Shown: positions 50,501 through 63,281 of the stretch, piece by piece
Layout of the letters: each line of letters begins with the position of its first letter
How positions within the stretch are numbered: position 1 is the first letter of the stretch
NCBI GenBank assembly: GCA_020086605.1
Contig: JACBWW010000050.1
Span: 5,004,725-5,068,724, forward strand
Direction of reading: 5' to 3'
Length of the DNA: 64,000 nucleotides
DNA from: Lanius collurio
Taxonomy: Eukaryota > Chordata > Aves > Passeriformes > Laniidae
Made by a program: the position numbers and the translations under genes
Notes under the pieces: generated by a model
The model's input: the letters and a program-made list of their open reading frames with translations, nothing else
The model's database searches: none
Told to the model about the DNA's origin: nothing

Positions 50501-51545
50501 GTATCAGTGAGAATTATCTTCTTGAGCCACTGGCACCAGGGTTTTGGATCTTGGACTCACATGGCACATTGTGATAAAATATTTCAGCTTTTTTGCCTAA
50601 TCTGTCTCACAAAGAGAAAGGAAACAAGCTGCAGTTTCATCTCTAACCTTTTTATCACTGGGCTGGAATGTGGCACAGCATAAACCAGGAATTACACAGT
50701 GCCACAGAGTCCACAGGCAAAACCACTCACAATGCCAAACAACTGTCCCTGCAACCCAAGGGACGGGGCACAGCAGCAGTGACCCTTCCACAAAGCCAAC
50801 TTTAAGCCACGTAACCTTTAAGGTGACTACAAAATAAAGGAACACAAACACAACTGTTTATTGTTCTGTATTCTGGCAGCCAATGTTGAGTCTGAATAAA
50901 AGGGAGCTGTCCTGACACGAACAGAATCCCAGAGCAGTAGAGAATCATTCTCTGTGGCATCCTACTTCCACCTGTCTGTCAGGTAGATACACCAGCTTAG
51001 CCTGGTATGTTAAAGACCATTTTCTTCCATCTTGAGAAGTCACATACTTATAGGTTGTAAAGAAAGTGAGACAAAGTTTCAGAAAAAGCATTTACCAGGA
51101 TTAGTCAAAAGTGTTCCCAAGGAGGCATTTGTACCGTTTACAGCACTGATGCATCTCTTCCTCCTGTGACAACTAATCCCTGTTTTAGACCCCTGCAAGC
51201 ACTGCAGTACACAGCTGCTGAGGGAAAGCTCTGCAGGACAGCACCCCAAACAAGCCACACCTGCTGAAGGGGTGCAGCTGGTACACAGGGAGCTCCACCT
51301 TCTTTCCAGAGACAGAAAAACAGAAATGAAAGAGCGAAGAGGCAGAGTCATGAGTAGAAGGGGCACTTCAGAAGAGATCACATGCCAGAGACGCAAGCAG
51401 TGCTGAGCCAGCGAGTCTCACCATTGCTTGAGTTCTGAAAGGACCTCTCGCTCTCAGGTCTCCTCTGTGTCTCTTCATTCTCAGGGGTCTTGCAGGTTGC
51501 AGTGGAGCCAGAATGGCGTTTCCTTACACAGTCATCACCTGCCAT
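29539..51545 (-). CDS. SOAT1: SOAT1, sterol O-acyltransferase 1 (ACAT1), complete coding region
   Basis: SOAT1 is an ER multipass MBOAT enzyme that esterifies cholesterol with fatty acyl-CoA for storage or lipoprotein assembly. Coding exons: 51545-51422, 44113-44055, 39551-39403, 39307-39248, 38942-38835, 37108-36826, 35705-35627, 34973-34892, 34262-34217, 33131-33002, 32594-32497, 32018-31920, 31406-31271, 30530-30385 and 29595-29539 (stop TGA 29541-29539). All splice sites are GT-AG, all phases agree, and the product is 551 residues (human 550). The start MAGDDC has no signal peptide. Landmarks are FMKEV near the N-terminus, [53 protein letters not shown], the FYKDWWN motif at 404-410, [13 protein letters not shown], and catalytic His461 in AAVHEY. 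The last exon encodes [14 protein letters not shown] and ends HMKM, where the human tail differs. The acceptor before the ATG is TCTAG or the adjacent CTAG (51555 or 51551); a non-coding first exon lies in the CpG island near 54 kb. Intron 2 (44114-51421) is the largest between coding exons. Confidence 0.97.
40403..40815 (+). mobile_element. Probable solo LTR of an endogenous retrovirus (in SOAT1 intron)
   Basis: The segment looks like a solo LTR. It starts near TGTGGCAGTG and has an AT-rich U3-like part and a (CT)n-rich middle. It also has the R/U5-like block CTGCACCCACAACCCTTGCA, a poly(A) signal AATAAA at 40729-40734, and a U5-like tail TGAACCACCCTGTGGCTTAA. No gag, pol or env sequence adjoins it. 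It lies antisense to SOAT1, between coding exons 2 and 3. Borders are approximate and no target-site duplication was confirmed. Confidence 0.5.
40597..40672. repeat. (CT)n-rich low-complexity tract
   Basis: An imperfect CT dinucleotide tract (TCTCTCTCAC, CTCTCTCTAT, CTCTCTCTCGCTCTCTCT). It sits inside the probable LTR. Confidence 0.85.
40985..41365 (+). mobile_element. CR1 LINE 3' fragment (sense on plus strand)
   Basis: Typical CR1 3' sequence in the direct orientation: GAACTGTAGTGACAGGACCA, GGTTTAAATCAGATGTTAGG, AAGGGTGGGGAGGCCCTGGC, TCCATGGCAGGGGGTGG and the end TTTCCAACCCAAACTATTCC. The 5' end is truncated. It begins about 170 bases after the probable LTR and lies antisense to SOAT1. Confidence 0.92.
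43188..43206 (+). repeat. Poly(A) tract
   Basis: A run of 19 adenines in a SOAT1 intron, with a second run of about 16 at 45713-45728. Neither is attached to a recognised retrotransposed sequence. Confidence 0.8.
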
Positions 51546-53488
51546 GGTTACCTAGCTAGATCAGAAAAGGAGAGAAAATAATTAATGACAAAAACCTCAT
51601 TTATTGTTCAATAATATATGTACATAGCTTTTTTTTACATTGAAGTTAGACTTTCTTCCCTTCATCATGAATTCAGAGCAAGGACAGGGGAAATTCAGCA
51701 CACAATTGAATTAGCCATTTACTGTTGATCACACTTCCTTTCCCTTCCTACAAGAAGTACAAGAACAAAGTAACCAACTACATTCCCACAACCAAAACAT
51801 CTCCCCACACCTCCCTCCTTTCCCTACAGACTTTGTAACTACTTAAAATAACTTAAGCTTTTACAAAATCTTTACAAGGCCAAAAAAGCCCTTGCAATCC
51901 TTCCTGACAGACAGGTGGGCATCAAGACTTGTGTTCTGTGAGATGTGACAGGTTTATTTTGCGGAATCACCAGCAGTATTTGGCCTGAGCCAAGCCCCTT
52001 CCTTGTCAAGTTCTCAGCTGTTACGGCAGGAACAGCTTCCTCAATGGATCCCTGAGTTCTGCTTGGCTGGACAACACTAGCAGTGCAAATCAAGGAAAAA
52101 CAGGAAGAGAATCAGGTTTGAGCTACACCAGTTCCCGTGACAAAGGTCACTGCTGGGGACAGAGCTGCCACTAAGGAACATCTGAAGCACCACATGCAGG
52201 ATGAAAACAAAATTCTCAGTTAATCAGAGTGGACGAGGAGATTCTAATTTGGTCACAAATATCCCAGAACACTCTCCCTAAAATTCAGCTCAAGAGTCTC
52301 TTGGAGATGTAGCTACAACCAGGGACAATGTGCAGATTTTTTTCCAGAAAATCTCACAGGCATGTATGCAACCACGTTTTCAAACTTGATACGTTTTTAC
52401 ATTTTTTTCATCTTGGCACAAGCTCTGCAGCAGATGTGTTTAGCTGCTAGTGAACAGCATAAGTGCACCAGCACAGATGAGCTGTTACAGGCAGACCAGG
52501 AGAACTCATGCAATAGTGAAAAAACTACTTAAAGATTTCCTCAGAATAAGGAGGCTGGCACATCTGCAAGAGGGAAATAAAACTATAACCAGAGGTTTCC
52601 AGAACTCAGCTTCCTGTGTTTGTCCCTCTAGTAGGACAGTCTCCTAGTCTCCTTTCAGGCTTCATAGCATACAGAGGAGAAACACCACCAAACAACAAAT
52701 CAGAAAACTGGGTGAGTTTTCCAGCTCTAACAGGAGCCACAAGTTTAATTCTTGTCTCAGTACACTTTTCACCTTCCTCAAGAGATTAAGAAGGCACTCC
52801 TTCCTCACTACTGAAGAGTGGTTATAGTATCTCACTGAATGGTTAACAGAAAGGAGTTAAAAATAACCAGTCTTGGGATGGGGGAAGGAAAATGCATGTG
52901 TGGGGTGAAATAAAAATGAAAAAAGTTAACCTAAAGAGTTAATAATTCAGATCACAGCACAGCCTTTTTCACACCAAAACCTGATGTCTGCTAAGGAAAA
53001 CCTATGAAAACAAACATTTTATTGGTCAGGTTCCCATATGAACAGAGGTGCAGCATTACAGTACCTAAGCAATTATCAGCACATCAGAGCCTAAAGAGGG
53101 CATCGGCCCTTCTCTCCTACCTCCGCCAGGACCGAATCACTCCTGACACAATGCCAGGGTAACTCCAAGATGTTCATCACCCCCCTCTCAAGAGGAAATT
53201 GCTCCTCACAATTAGTAAACAGTGACTCCTTTCACCCCACTCTGAGGGCATTCACAACCACAACCGCAGATGTGTGTTTGTAGAGCCACAAAGCCATTAA
53301 CAGATTTCCTAGCAGGAACTCCCTGCTTTCATTGGGACCTGATTTATGGAACTCGGAAAGGGCTCAGACACCTTGAGCTTCTCCGTCTTCCCTTTCGACA
53401 CACCAGTAATTAATTAGAAGATGCCTTGGGAGAAAAGCAACACTTTATAGGAAGTTCATCTCTGCATTTTGGTGAAGAACAGCTAAAA

Positions 53489-53562
53489 ATCATGGAATGG
53501 TTTAGGCTGGAAGGGACCTTAAAGACCACTTAGTTCCGGCCCCCTGCCTGCAACACCAATCA
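53489..53562 (-). mobile_element. Short CR1 3' end (antisense) in SOAT1 intron 1
   Basis: CATGGAATGGTTTAGGCTGG, then AAGGGACCTTAAAGACCACT, is the reverse complement of the CR1 terminal segment. Only about 70 bases are kept. Confidence 0.85.
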
Positions 53563-53799
53563 CAGTAAATAACAACCTTGTTCCAAAGACTTTCAGCTCT
53601 CTAAAGTTTTCCTTCGATTCTCGGCCCTCGGGCATGGCATCACCTCGCAGACCCGGACCCTCTGTATCCGCAGAGCGAACCAGACAGGGACCAAGATAAA
53701 GTTAAGGTCACTCCGCAAACCAAAGTTAAGGTCATTCTACAGCTCAGCCGCAACGCGCAGAACACTCGGAACGAAAGGGGTTTTTTTTTATCCGAACCC

Positions 53800-54330
53800 T
53801 GAGGACATCGCTGGGAGCTGCCCAAAGCGCTGCCGCGGCTCCGAGCCAGCCCCTGCCCCGCTACCTCCCCGCACACCCCCGCGCCTCCGCCGAGCCCCAG
53901 CCTCGAGTGGCGGAGGGAGCCGCTTCTCCCGGGGCGGGACGGCGCAGACACCTTCCCGCTGCCAGTGCCGCGGCCAGGGCCACCGTCACCCCGCGGAGCG
54001 TCACCTCAGGGCCGGCCAAGCCGCCGCTCCCGCCGCCGCTCCGCTCCTCGCCGCTCCCGCGCGCTCCTCCCGCCGCGCGCGCGGCCTCTGCTGGCGGCTC
54101 GAGCACGTCACGGCGCATGGGGCGGGGCGAGCGGCGGCACCGCCCATTGGCCGAGGAGGCGGCTCCGCGCGCCCGAGGGGGGGATGAAGGGGGGGGCGCG
54201 GCACGTGAGGCGCACGTGGGGCGCGCCCCCGCACCCCCCCTCACACCCCCTGCCCGCCCCTCGCGGCCTCCCCACACCCCCTCTGCCGGCGCTCCTGAGG
54301 CGGCAAGTCAAGTGAGGGAAGAGAGGCGCC
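53800..54330 (-). promoter_or_regulatory. CpG island promoter and probable non-coding first exon of SOAT1
   Basis: A dense CpG and GC-rich block about 2.3 kb upstream of the SOAT1 start codon. Within it are a CRE-like CACGTCA at 54104-54110, GC boxes (GGGGCGGGGC near 54119), a CCAAT box on the minus strand (ATTGG at 54146-54150) and two CACGTG E-boxes at 54202-54207 and 54213-54218. This order, with CCAAT and E-boxes upstream of GC boxes for a minus-strand start, fits transcription toward SOAT1. Several GT donors (for example GGGAAG|GTGTCT near 53950) could end exon 1; I cannot choose among them. Confidence 0.7.
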
Positions 54331-54404
54331 AGAAATGTGATGACCTGGAGGGTGAGGGAACACCCAAGGTTGGTAAATGCTCGAGAGGCAGAGGGGCCGT
54401 GAGC

Positions 54405-54740
54405 AATCAAAGTTTTATCAATAAGTTACATATTTGGCATGAAAATCGGCATGCTAGTCCCTGACCTACTATAAGAACACGGCAGTGGGCTTTGGATAAA
54501 GAGGTAGGGGGAAAGGGAAGAAAGAGAGAAAGAGATTCATTAAAGAGGGAGAGAGAGAGAAACAGGGAGAGAAAGAGAGGAAAAAAGAAAGAAAAAGACA
54601 TCACCAATCCTGGTTGCAGCCTCAATCCAGCTGAGGGAATGTCAGTCCTGGTTCAAGGGTGTTGATCCCAGCTGTGACCACCCTGTCCGAGGTCCAGATG
54701 GGCTCAGTCATCACCCCTGCGGGCAAGGCCTGGCCTCGCC
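54405..54740. repeat. Purine-rich tract inside a probable transposon remnant
   Basis: 54495-54600 is almost pure purine on the plus strand (GGGAGAGAGAGAGAAAC and similar). It is flanked by CAAAGTTTTATCAATAAGTT on one side and by CATCACCAATCCTGGTTGCA and GTCCAGATGGGCTCAGTCAT on the other. The mix of a GA-rich block with these flanks resembles LTR-derived sequence of songbirds, but I cannot name a family. The tract itself is certain; the origin is not. Confidence 0.4.
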
Positions 54741-56828
54741 TGAGGACCCCCCTCCACTCCCCACACCCCTGGCACAAAGAAAAATTATTTAAAGGAACTT
54801 GGGAGGACACTGAAGTCAAGGCCCAGAGGGCCCGGTGGTGTTATCTATCTTCGTCCTTCAGTGGGAACACGCAGGCTGCTCAACAAGTGCTTCCCGCTGC
54901 ACTCCTGCTCAGCACAAATGTGTGTCTGACCCCAGGAGGTTCTTCCAAATGGTAGCCGGGGTTGGTGTTTTAGGGAAGTAAAAATGGAGTGTCTCCCAAC
55001 TCGAGTAGTCCCCCAAGAAGTGGTGTTTTTTGTCAAGGGAGTGTTCTCCCTCACAAATGTTGCCCTGAGGAATGGGAGCTCAGCTCACCAGTCTGGGGGA
55101 GCTGAGAATGGGCCTGGCTGGCAGGTTCTCCTTTTAGTCCCAGCTGTCCTCCACAGGAACAAAAACTGGGACAAAGGCTGCTCCAGAGGGCTGAAAATGG
55201 GACAAAGGCTGGGGTTTGTACCTTGCCTTCTCTCTCTCTCCCCAGACAGACAGGCTCGTGATGGAGGGTGAGTCACAGAACACGTCACCAGCAAACAAAC
55301 TCTAGTAACCTCCTGTGAGCTGCATTTCACACTGCAAACGGGAAAGAAGAACTCAAACCACTAATCTCTTACCGACAAGTACAGGTCTCTCATCTTCTTC
55401 ACGACATCAGGGCTGTGCTATGCACCATATGTCCCCAGGTGCAGCTTGAAAGGTCACTCCAAACCAAGGTACAAAGTTACAATGGGGTAATAAAATATTT
55501 CTGACACTTTTCACCTATCAGACCTGTTTCTAAAATTTATTTTGACCAACACACACCCCAGACACACATTTAAATTGTGACTGCTGGAACATTTAGAAGT
55601 CGTTTTAAATATCTGTGGGGACTCTGAGCAGAGCCACTGAGTGAAAAAGTCCAAAACTGGTTTATTTTGCAATGCAAATTTTCACAGTATTATCCCATCC
55701 CTCATCTTTTGTGCTGCTTAATAGAAAAAACTTGTAAAAATGAAAAGGAAAAACTAAAAGCCTTATTACTGCTGAAATGCAATGGGTGACAGCAGCAGGA
55801 ATTTTCACATATACTTGTCTCTAAGAAGTCGACTTTAACACAGTGCTGCTTAGAGATACTCTCAGATCAGGCTGTATGTGATCTGTGGTGCCCTCATGCC
55901 GAAAATGCTGTCCAGCTATTTACAATGAAGTTGTGGGGCCAGCACTGGCTGTGAGAGCAAATGTAAAAAATAATAAAAACCAAAACCCAACAAAATAATG
56001 CACAGTGTACAAAAATATCCCAAAGTTCAACAACTTCTTGTTGAAATTGTTTCATCCAATTAGTAAAAGCCTGACTCTGGGTGGTAGGAAAATGAGATTC
56101 CTTTAATAAAAAGAAAAGTGCAGCTAGCCTTCAGAACAAGTTTGCTTTGCTTATTTTGCCCTAAAGAGGCTGTACAGAGGTGCCACCAGATTTTATTAGC
56201 AGCTCTTGACAAATCTCTCAGGCCAAAGCAGCGTAGTGTGACAAGCACTGAGCTCCCTCCCTGGTCTCTGGGTTTTTCCCTGTCGGAGCTTTTTCATAGC
56301 CTTCCTTCCCCTTCTCTTTAGAGGCTGTTTACCTGCAGCTCACCGAGAAACAAAGTGGCTGCTCTTATTACCTTTCTTCCCATTATTTACAAGCAATTGG
56401 GAGAAGGCACTGCCACCTCTGCTTCCCGCCACTCACGCCCACCAGCTGCTATTGTCTTTCCCACTCTAAATTGCTGCATTGTTTCATCAGCGGCATCGTT
56501 AACCCCACTTGTTACCACGGTGCTTGTAATCCTGATTTTCTGGAGTGCTGTACATTAATCCTACGGTTGCATTGCTCAATGATTGCCCAACCACAGCTGT
56601 TCCTGAGCACTCCTGGCTGAATCACCGCGTGGTCGTTCCCATTGTTGACGTGGGAACCTTGGCCCTGATACCCAATTTCTTGCCTCAGCTTCACTGGCTT
56701 TCACCTTCCCAGCGCCAGGCATCAACTTGACTTTAGCAGCACTGCTTGTTTCCCTCCTTTCTCTTTCTTCCTTTCTTTCTTTGGACAATGCTCTCAGGCC
56801 CAAGGGGTGATTTTTGGGGGTCTCCTGT

Positions 56829-56901
56829 GCAGGTCCAGGAGCTGGACTTGATGATCCTTGAGGGTCCCTTCCAACATTAGGGACATTCTATTATTCTTTC
56901 T
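56829..56901 (+). mobile_element. Short CR1 3' end (sense on plus strand)
   Basis: AGGTCCAGGAGCTGGACTTG, then ATGATCCTTGAGGGTCCCTT, CCAAC and a terminal ATTCTATTATTC, match the final part of CR1. Confidence 0.85.
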
Positions 56902-59900
56902 TTCCTTTTCTTTATTTCTGTGCTGGGTCCTGTTCCTTCCTGTCACTTTTGGCACTGCTGTAAAATAGACGTGATTAACACTGCCTATTTTTAATCCCGT
57001 GTAACTGATTTATTTTCTATTTTAAGATTTTTGGTATCAGTCAGCCCAGGGAACGAGCAGGCGTCGCTCTTTCTGATGCCCACATTTATTGACCAGGATG
57101 ATTAATTCCTTTAAAACTTCTATCTTAGCTTTGAAGTCAGTCACTTGAGAGCCTCAATGCTTTCACATATGTCAGCAGATCCTACCATTAACTGTTTAAA
57201 AAAGTGTGGTTTAGAATTTCCGAATGTGCAGGCGCAATGGGAACATCCTGATGGATAAATGAAGGAGCTCCCTCAAGTGGTGAAAAATATTGTTATATGT
57301 TCCACTTTATTTTTTCCTTTTAAAAACGCTAAGAAAAGGACAGCAATTGCAGATTTAGAATGTAAAGCAAGTTATAAATGTAGCATTGAATGAGCTTCCA
57401 TTTTTGCATAACCAGAAATAATGGTGTGCATGTAAGACTGAGGCCAGAACTCAGTCAGGCAAGTGGTACCGTTAAAAGGGAAATACTTTAAGAAACTGTG
57501 GAGGACTTAAGCCTGATCTGATAATGCATGACTGAATTTTGGCAGGAAAGCCAAAAATTAGCTCCAGCAGATATCAGATTGTTGAGGATGCCTGAAGTGT
57601 TTATAAATCCTAAAGTTTGCTTTTTTAAAACTCTGGCTCAAGCTTTCACAGTTTCTGCTAGCATCATGTCAAGATTTTGTGCATAAATACCCTTGCTCCT
57701 TTTTACTCTGCATGAGGCATAGAGTTTTCAGAATATTTGGTGTGAGAGACTCAGATCATCAAGCTTTGGAGAAAAGGCAGAAGCAGCAGCAGTTACACTC
57801 CCTTTTTGAGCCATGAAGCTGCTGGTTTTGCTGGCAGATGAGTTAGAAAGAAACGCCCCCCATCCCTCTCGGCAGAGGGCAGTGGTAACTTTACTCAGAC
57901 ATCATGTCGCTCTTTGCTACCGAACTGAAATCGTTCTTGAAAAAAAAAAAAAGTGAAGCCCTACTGCCAACCAGCGAGTTCCTGGCTTCCTCTCTCAGCT
58001 CAGAAACTCAAGTGATGATCTTCTTGCCATGACCAAGCAGGAGGTGCAACAGCCAATTTAATTGCTGTGATTCCATTGCTGAAAGGGAAACGTGCATTAT
58101 TTTTTTGAGGAGTAATTAATTTTGCGTTCCCCTACCATTTTAGGTAATAGAATGAATCTTGCCATCTGGGATGGTGTAAGAGTTTGGGTTTTATTTGTTT
58201 AAGTTGAGGAGGTTATTTCTTCAGTATGTTTGAAGAGGAGGAGATCCTTCTAGTCTGGCTAAACATCAAACCATGAGAGGTATTGAACCTGTATAAATAC
58301 TGCCTCAGCCTAATAAGCTGAATGGTGTTTTCTGAAGCTGTTCTTTACTCTCTCTGACACATCATCTTTCTCTTTCGGCTGGGCTCAGAAACAGCTTCAC
58401 CTGGGTCCCAACCACATGATATAATATCATTGTTCTCCTTGTGACACCAGCTCAAACCAACCTCAGATTTATTCTGCAGCATACTCTGCTGCTTATTAAA
58501 AGTGCATGAAAATAATGAACTGCCTCAATGAGAGGGTCTCTGAAGTTGTTTCAGCAGGAATACATGGAATTAAATGTGCAGTCAATCCTGGAAGAGTGAC
58601 TTCAGAGAGATGCCTTCCAGAACAAACAGATCCAATTACCACTATTGGCTCTCCTGCATATAATGGCTTTCTAAATATTTTTGTGGAAACACAGCACTGA
58701 ACTTGGCTAGTATCTCATTCCCACTCATACAGTAGCAACTGTACATGTTCCTTGTGACTCCACTGACTGCCAGCTGTGTTACACACCTGGGACTCTTCCT
58801 TGTGTAGATAAGACATAGCAGGTGGAAGGGCACACATTTTATGCCTAATTTAATAATGGCTTACTACTCTTCTGGTGATCTCTGTCTCGCCCTATTTCAA
58901 AAGCATGTGTGTCCGTTCTCTTTTTCCTAAATAAATTCCAATCAGTTTGCTATTGCTCTCCTCACAGCTGCCGAGGGGGAGAAAACAGTGTATGCCAGTA
59001 TTTTCTACCAATTCCTTGTCTCCCATTTATTTGCTACAGTACAAATGTGATGACTGCTGATGGACATGGAAGAGAATTAGTGCTTATGGAATGACAGATC
59101 CAGGATGATTCCCAAGACAGCTGTTTGCAGGTAAATCATGCAGTTCTATCTGTTCTGTACTTTGCAAAGTGCAGGCCCTGGGGACTAATAACTTTCTGTG
59201 TGCAGTAATCAAGTGGGAAAGATGTGAGAGAAAAACCACTGAGGTGCTGTGGTAAGAACAGATCAGCCTCTTTGGAGATGTATGAGATCCTTGGGAGAGA
59301 TCTTGCAGAGAAATGTCCTGTGGGGCATATGGGGAACACCATGGAAAAATCCAAGAACATTGAAAGGGCAGCTAGAATCATTATGCCAGAAGTGATTGAT
59401 GGAAGACCCTAAAAAGTATGAGGATGGGGGAAAAATAATCCCCATCAAAAGCAGGATATATTTCTCAGAGGAGAACAAACATCTCCATTAAGCCACAAAA
59501 TATCTCCATTAAGCCTCTGCTGTAAACTAAGAACGAAATCAGGGTTTTACTCTCAGTGTCAGACATTTCCTCTTTTCCACCTTGTTTTAATCTCTGCAAA
59601 AATAGATTACATGTACCAAAAGCCATCCCAAGCAGGAGACATTTCTAAATCTGCCCAACCCACTCTTTGGCTGTCTCCATGGCAATGAGGCAGCACATCC
59701 TTCTGTGAACACCTTTCCCAAGTTTGACATGGACTGACAATGCTGTTTGTAGCTCCCCTGCCAAAAACTTCCCTTTTCTCTGCTCAAGGCCAGTCCCATC
59801 TGTTCCTTCTTGCTTCTCTCTGATTTTGGTAACACCTGGCCCTAGAGGGAATCTATCCATTGCTTCTCTACTGCCTTGATTCAGGCCAAGGAGGGACTGC

Positions 59901-62900
59901 TGCTGGTTGTACAAGTGGAGGGACTGAAGAGGGCAGTGCTTTCCTGTTTGGGAAGTAGTTTTGGATGATGGTAAGGGAGAATAGTGCAGGGGCCAAGGGC
60001 ATAAACAAAGCAGAAAGAAAGAAAATCCAGAGTTCTGTCTAGTCTCCCAAAAGAATCACACTGAAACTTGGCACCACTGGCCATAGCAACAAATAGAGCA
60101 GTAAAGAATGTACAGACTTGGTACAATGCAGGGCTTAGTGAAGATGACAAACGTGAAGGAATACTTCCAAACCTCTGAATTCAGATAGATCTGTGTCACA
60201 GCTGAGTCTCTGGCAGCTCTCAACAGCATTTCACTGAAAGTGGAGAAAATAGAAATCAGAGTTACAAAGCTGAAAGAGGCATTTTTTTCTATCAGCTGAG
60301 GACTAGCAGAAATGGGAGGTTCTAATGGAACTACACTTGAAGGTGTAGCAATCTGCAGGGTTTGCTGCAGTTGATGTGCCTTGGGCTGAGTTGATGTGGT
60401 TACAAAAGCATCTTTGTGCTCAGCACTATTCCGTTGTTGGCCTAGTGCCTTGAGGCTTACATGCTTTGGAAATATGGATGAGGAGATGAAAACTTGAGCT
60501 TGTTTAAAGGATTTAAATCTGAAGATGGCAGGCCCAGGAGAGGGATTCTGAGTTCAGGCATGTAGGTTGTGCAAGAGAGGTCTTGTCTTCACCAGCAAGT
60601 TAATGTGAAATATAGTAAAAGTGTTCCTGCTAGTTCATCCCTTTCCCACACAAATCCCTCATTGCAAAAAGTGGCTGGAGAAACATACATTGAAAAAGCA
60701 ACCAGAGAACAAAGTAAAGCTTGAGTGAATTAATTTCATCCTTTACCACTGCTGTTTCTCTACAGTAGGGACCTATGCTAGGGACCACCATCAAAACATC
60801 CAGCAGTGCTCACTCCACACAGTTTTTCCACTTGTGCTTTCCTTAGTGGCTGCTAATTCTGCTTTCTATTTAGGAGCTTATTCCCCCAGGTGCAAAAGGC
60901 TTCCAGTGCCCCCCAATACCAATCACCCATCTTCAGCAAGTCTTGAGTTTATTATTTTGCAACTGTGTCTAGCAAGACCTCTGTTTCCTGGTGCCTGCTG
61001 ATCAGACGCCAAGTTATGGAAAAATCTCTGGCATGGTGCTACCATAGTCTATGATTTTTGGAGGAAGGATCCAGGCTGAAAGCTTTTTGGTGACATTCCA
61101 AGTAAGCTGTCATGAGAAGAGAATCCAACACCCAAGACCTCAGTGCTGAGGGAAAATGAGAGGGTTTCATCTGTTCAGAGGAAAAGAGTAGAACTATAAA
61201 TGCTAACTCAGTAACTCCCCAGGAATGAGCATGTGCCATGCTGAGCCTGCATGCATCATTAGCAATTCCCTGGGGCCGGATGTCTATTTCAGACTGCACA
61301 GTATAACAGCTCCAGGGAAGGTACAACCAGAGGATGCTGATAATTTCACAGTTTCTGCTTCCCCGTGAGGCAGAAAATAGAAGTGCTCTGAAGCTCTTTC
61401 CCAGGAACACAGAAGTAACATTTTCCAAAGCCATCAAAAGCAGAGGAAGATAGGTGTGTTCTCTGCAATCTGGGAGAAAGGGAAACAATAATCTGCTGCC
61501 GTGGCTGCTAAAAGAGGCTGTGGGTTGATCAGCAAGCTGTACGGACTGAAGCTATGGAACCTGTCCCTTGCAGGAAAGATTTTGGGGAGACACGTGACAT
61601 TGGAAATCTCAGAAACATGTAGGGTCTGCAGTGGATTCACACCACACCAGTGCCTCCCCTCACAGCACAGATTAAAATGCTCCCAGTACCTCCACACTTT
61701 ATCACAGGCAACCCATGGGAAAAGCTTCCAGGACAGATGACTCAAGGTAATTTAGTAGTGTGACTGCATCCTCAGAAAGAGCAGACAAAAAGGGAAAGGC
61801 AGACAGCCAGGCGGTCTCTAGCACGCTGAGGTCAAATTCCCCTTTCTGTCACTCTTGGCTATGGGAAAGTGAGGACAACAGAGAGGTACCAGACACGCTC
61901 CCATGTCTGCTGGCAGAGATGGGCGAGGCACCAGGCAGACTGAAACACACGCTCGTGTGAGCATAACCACCACGTAATCTCTGCCATCAGAAAGACCATG
62001 CCTGGGTTTCACTCCTGAATGTCTCAACTTCTCTGCATAGTTCCAATTGCACAGTAAATGCCACGGCTGCCTGAGATGTGCTGTGGGCTCTGGGAAGGCT
62101 TTATTTCAGTTTGGCTGCAGCTGGGAGTATGTAGCATGACTTCAGGCCTCATTAGATGCACACTTGACAAGTTTTCTGCACTAACATAAAGGGAAGAAAG
62201 GTTTTCTTAACAAAACAAGGCTTATACAGTTGTCCTCTGTGTCTGTCTCTGCCCCAGCTGTCTTTTTTCTCCCAGTAACTTTTGAACCTCGTGGCCAGTT
62301 TTATGCAGATCAGATGGAGAGATGAAGGTTCAAGAAATACTTGGTTCCAATGGCTTTTGTGAAAAAATCAGCCTAGTTAGAGGACAGAGTCTTAATTAAT
62401 GCCCTGAATGGAGGAAATTTTTTTTGGAATAAGAATTTAAGTTGGTAGCAATTGCTAGTCCAGTCTCCTGCTGAAAGCACAGGCAGCTTCAGAATCAGAT
62501 GAGGCTGCTCAGGACCTCATTTTGAAAACCTCTGAGGTGTCAGGAATCTACTCAGGACCTCAGCTGCACAAAACAAATTCACTGAGCTCAACACCTTTGG
62601 CTCTGCTGATTGGAGAATTAATTTCCCCCTCTTTTAAAGGAGGTTTAGAAGCGGCAGCCCGTGGTAAAGCCTGTGACAATCCCCACACCAGGGAGTCCAT
62701 AAGGCTCTGCTTATGTTTAATATATTTAACCAGCAGCTAGATACTTTATTTTCGCATTGTGGCAGTTAATGATTCCTAGTACAAAGGTCAGACTCAGAGA
62801 CACAAGGCTTTGTGTATCCCATTGTTTGATTTACCAGAAGCTACAAGGGAAGGAGTGCTGCTCTGTATGAGTGGTAACTACAAGCTACACATCCAGCCTG

Positions 62901-63262
62901 ACAAACTAATGAGAACAAGTCATTCATTAACAGGAGACTTGCTGCTAGGCAAACACACACAGCTGGTATGGCAGAAGAATTTGGATGTGAAATGAGACAG
63001 TGTAGTTGGGTTTTTTTATAAGACATTTTCTATTTCAGCAAGTTTACAGTCTAAATAAAGACCACACAGAACACAATAAGAGCTTGATCAGAGGAAGATT
63101 TGGGCTTAAGTCTTTTCTGAAAGGTTTGGTAATGACAGAGAGGCAGAATTTGCAAAGAGAAAGGAAACATTTGCATGTTTAACAGAAGGAACCCAAGTTT
63201 TAAATTTAAGTGAGATCTGATTATAAATGTGTATTCTGCTCTTTTGAGTACCAGTCTATTCT

Positions 63263-63281
63263 TCACACACACACACATACA
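63263..63281. repeat. (CA)n microsatellite
   Basis: A short imperfect CA repeat (CACACACACACACATACACA). Confidence 0.8.

Noticed and set aside
53861..54464. Long overlapping ORFs on both strands in the SOAT1 CpG island
   Set aside because: Alanine-, arginine- and proline-rich frames are expected in CpG islands; no homology and no coherent splice sites.
57904..57955. Short ATG frame (MSLFATELKSFLKKKK) running into a poly(A) tract
   Set aside because: Too short, ends in low-complexity lysine codons from an A run, and has no flanking gene structure.
61039..61488. ORF of 149 codons on the minus strand upstream of SOAT1
   Set aside because: No recognisable motif, no splice signals at its ends, and neighbouring sequence is repeat-like or AT-rich.
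63263..63281. CRISPR array or phage-type repeats
   Set aside because: Only simple sequence repeats were seen; the window is vertebrate nuclear DNA with no prokaryotic features.
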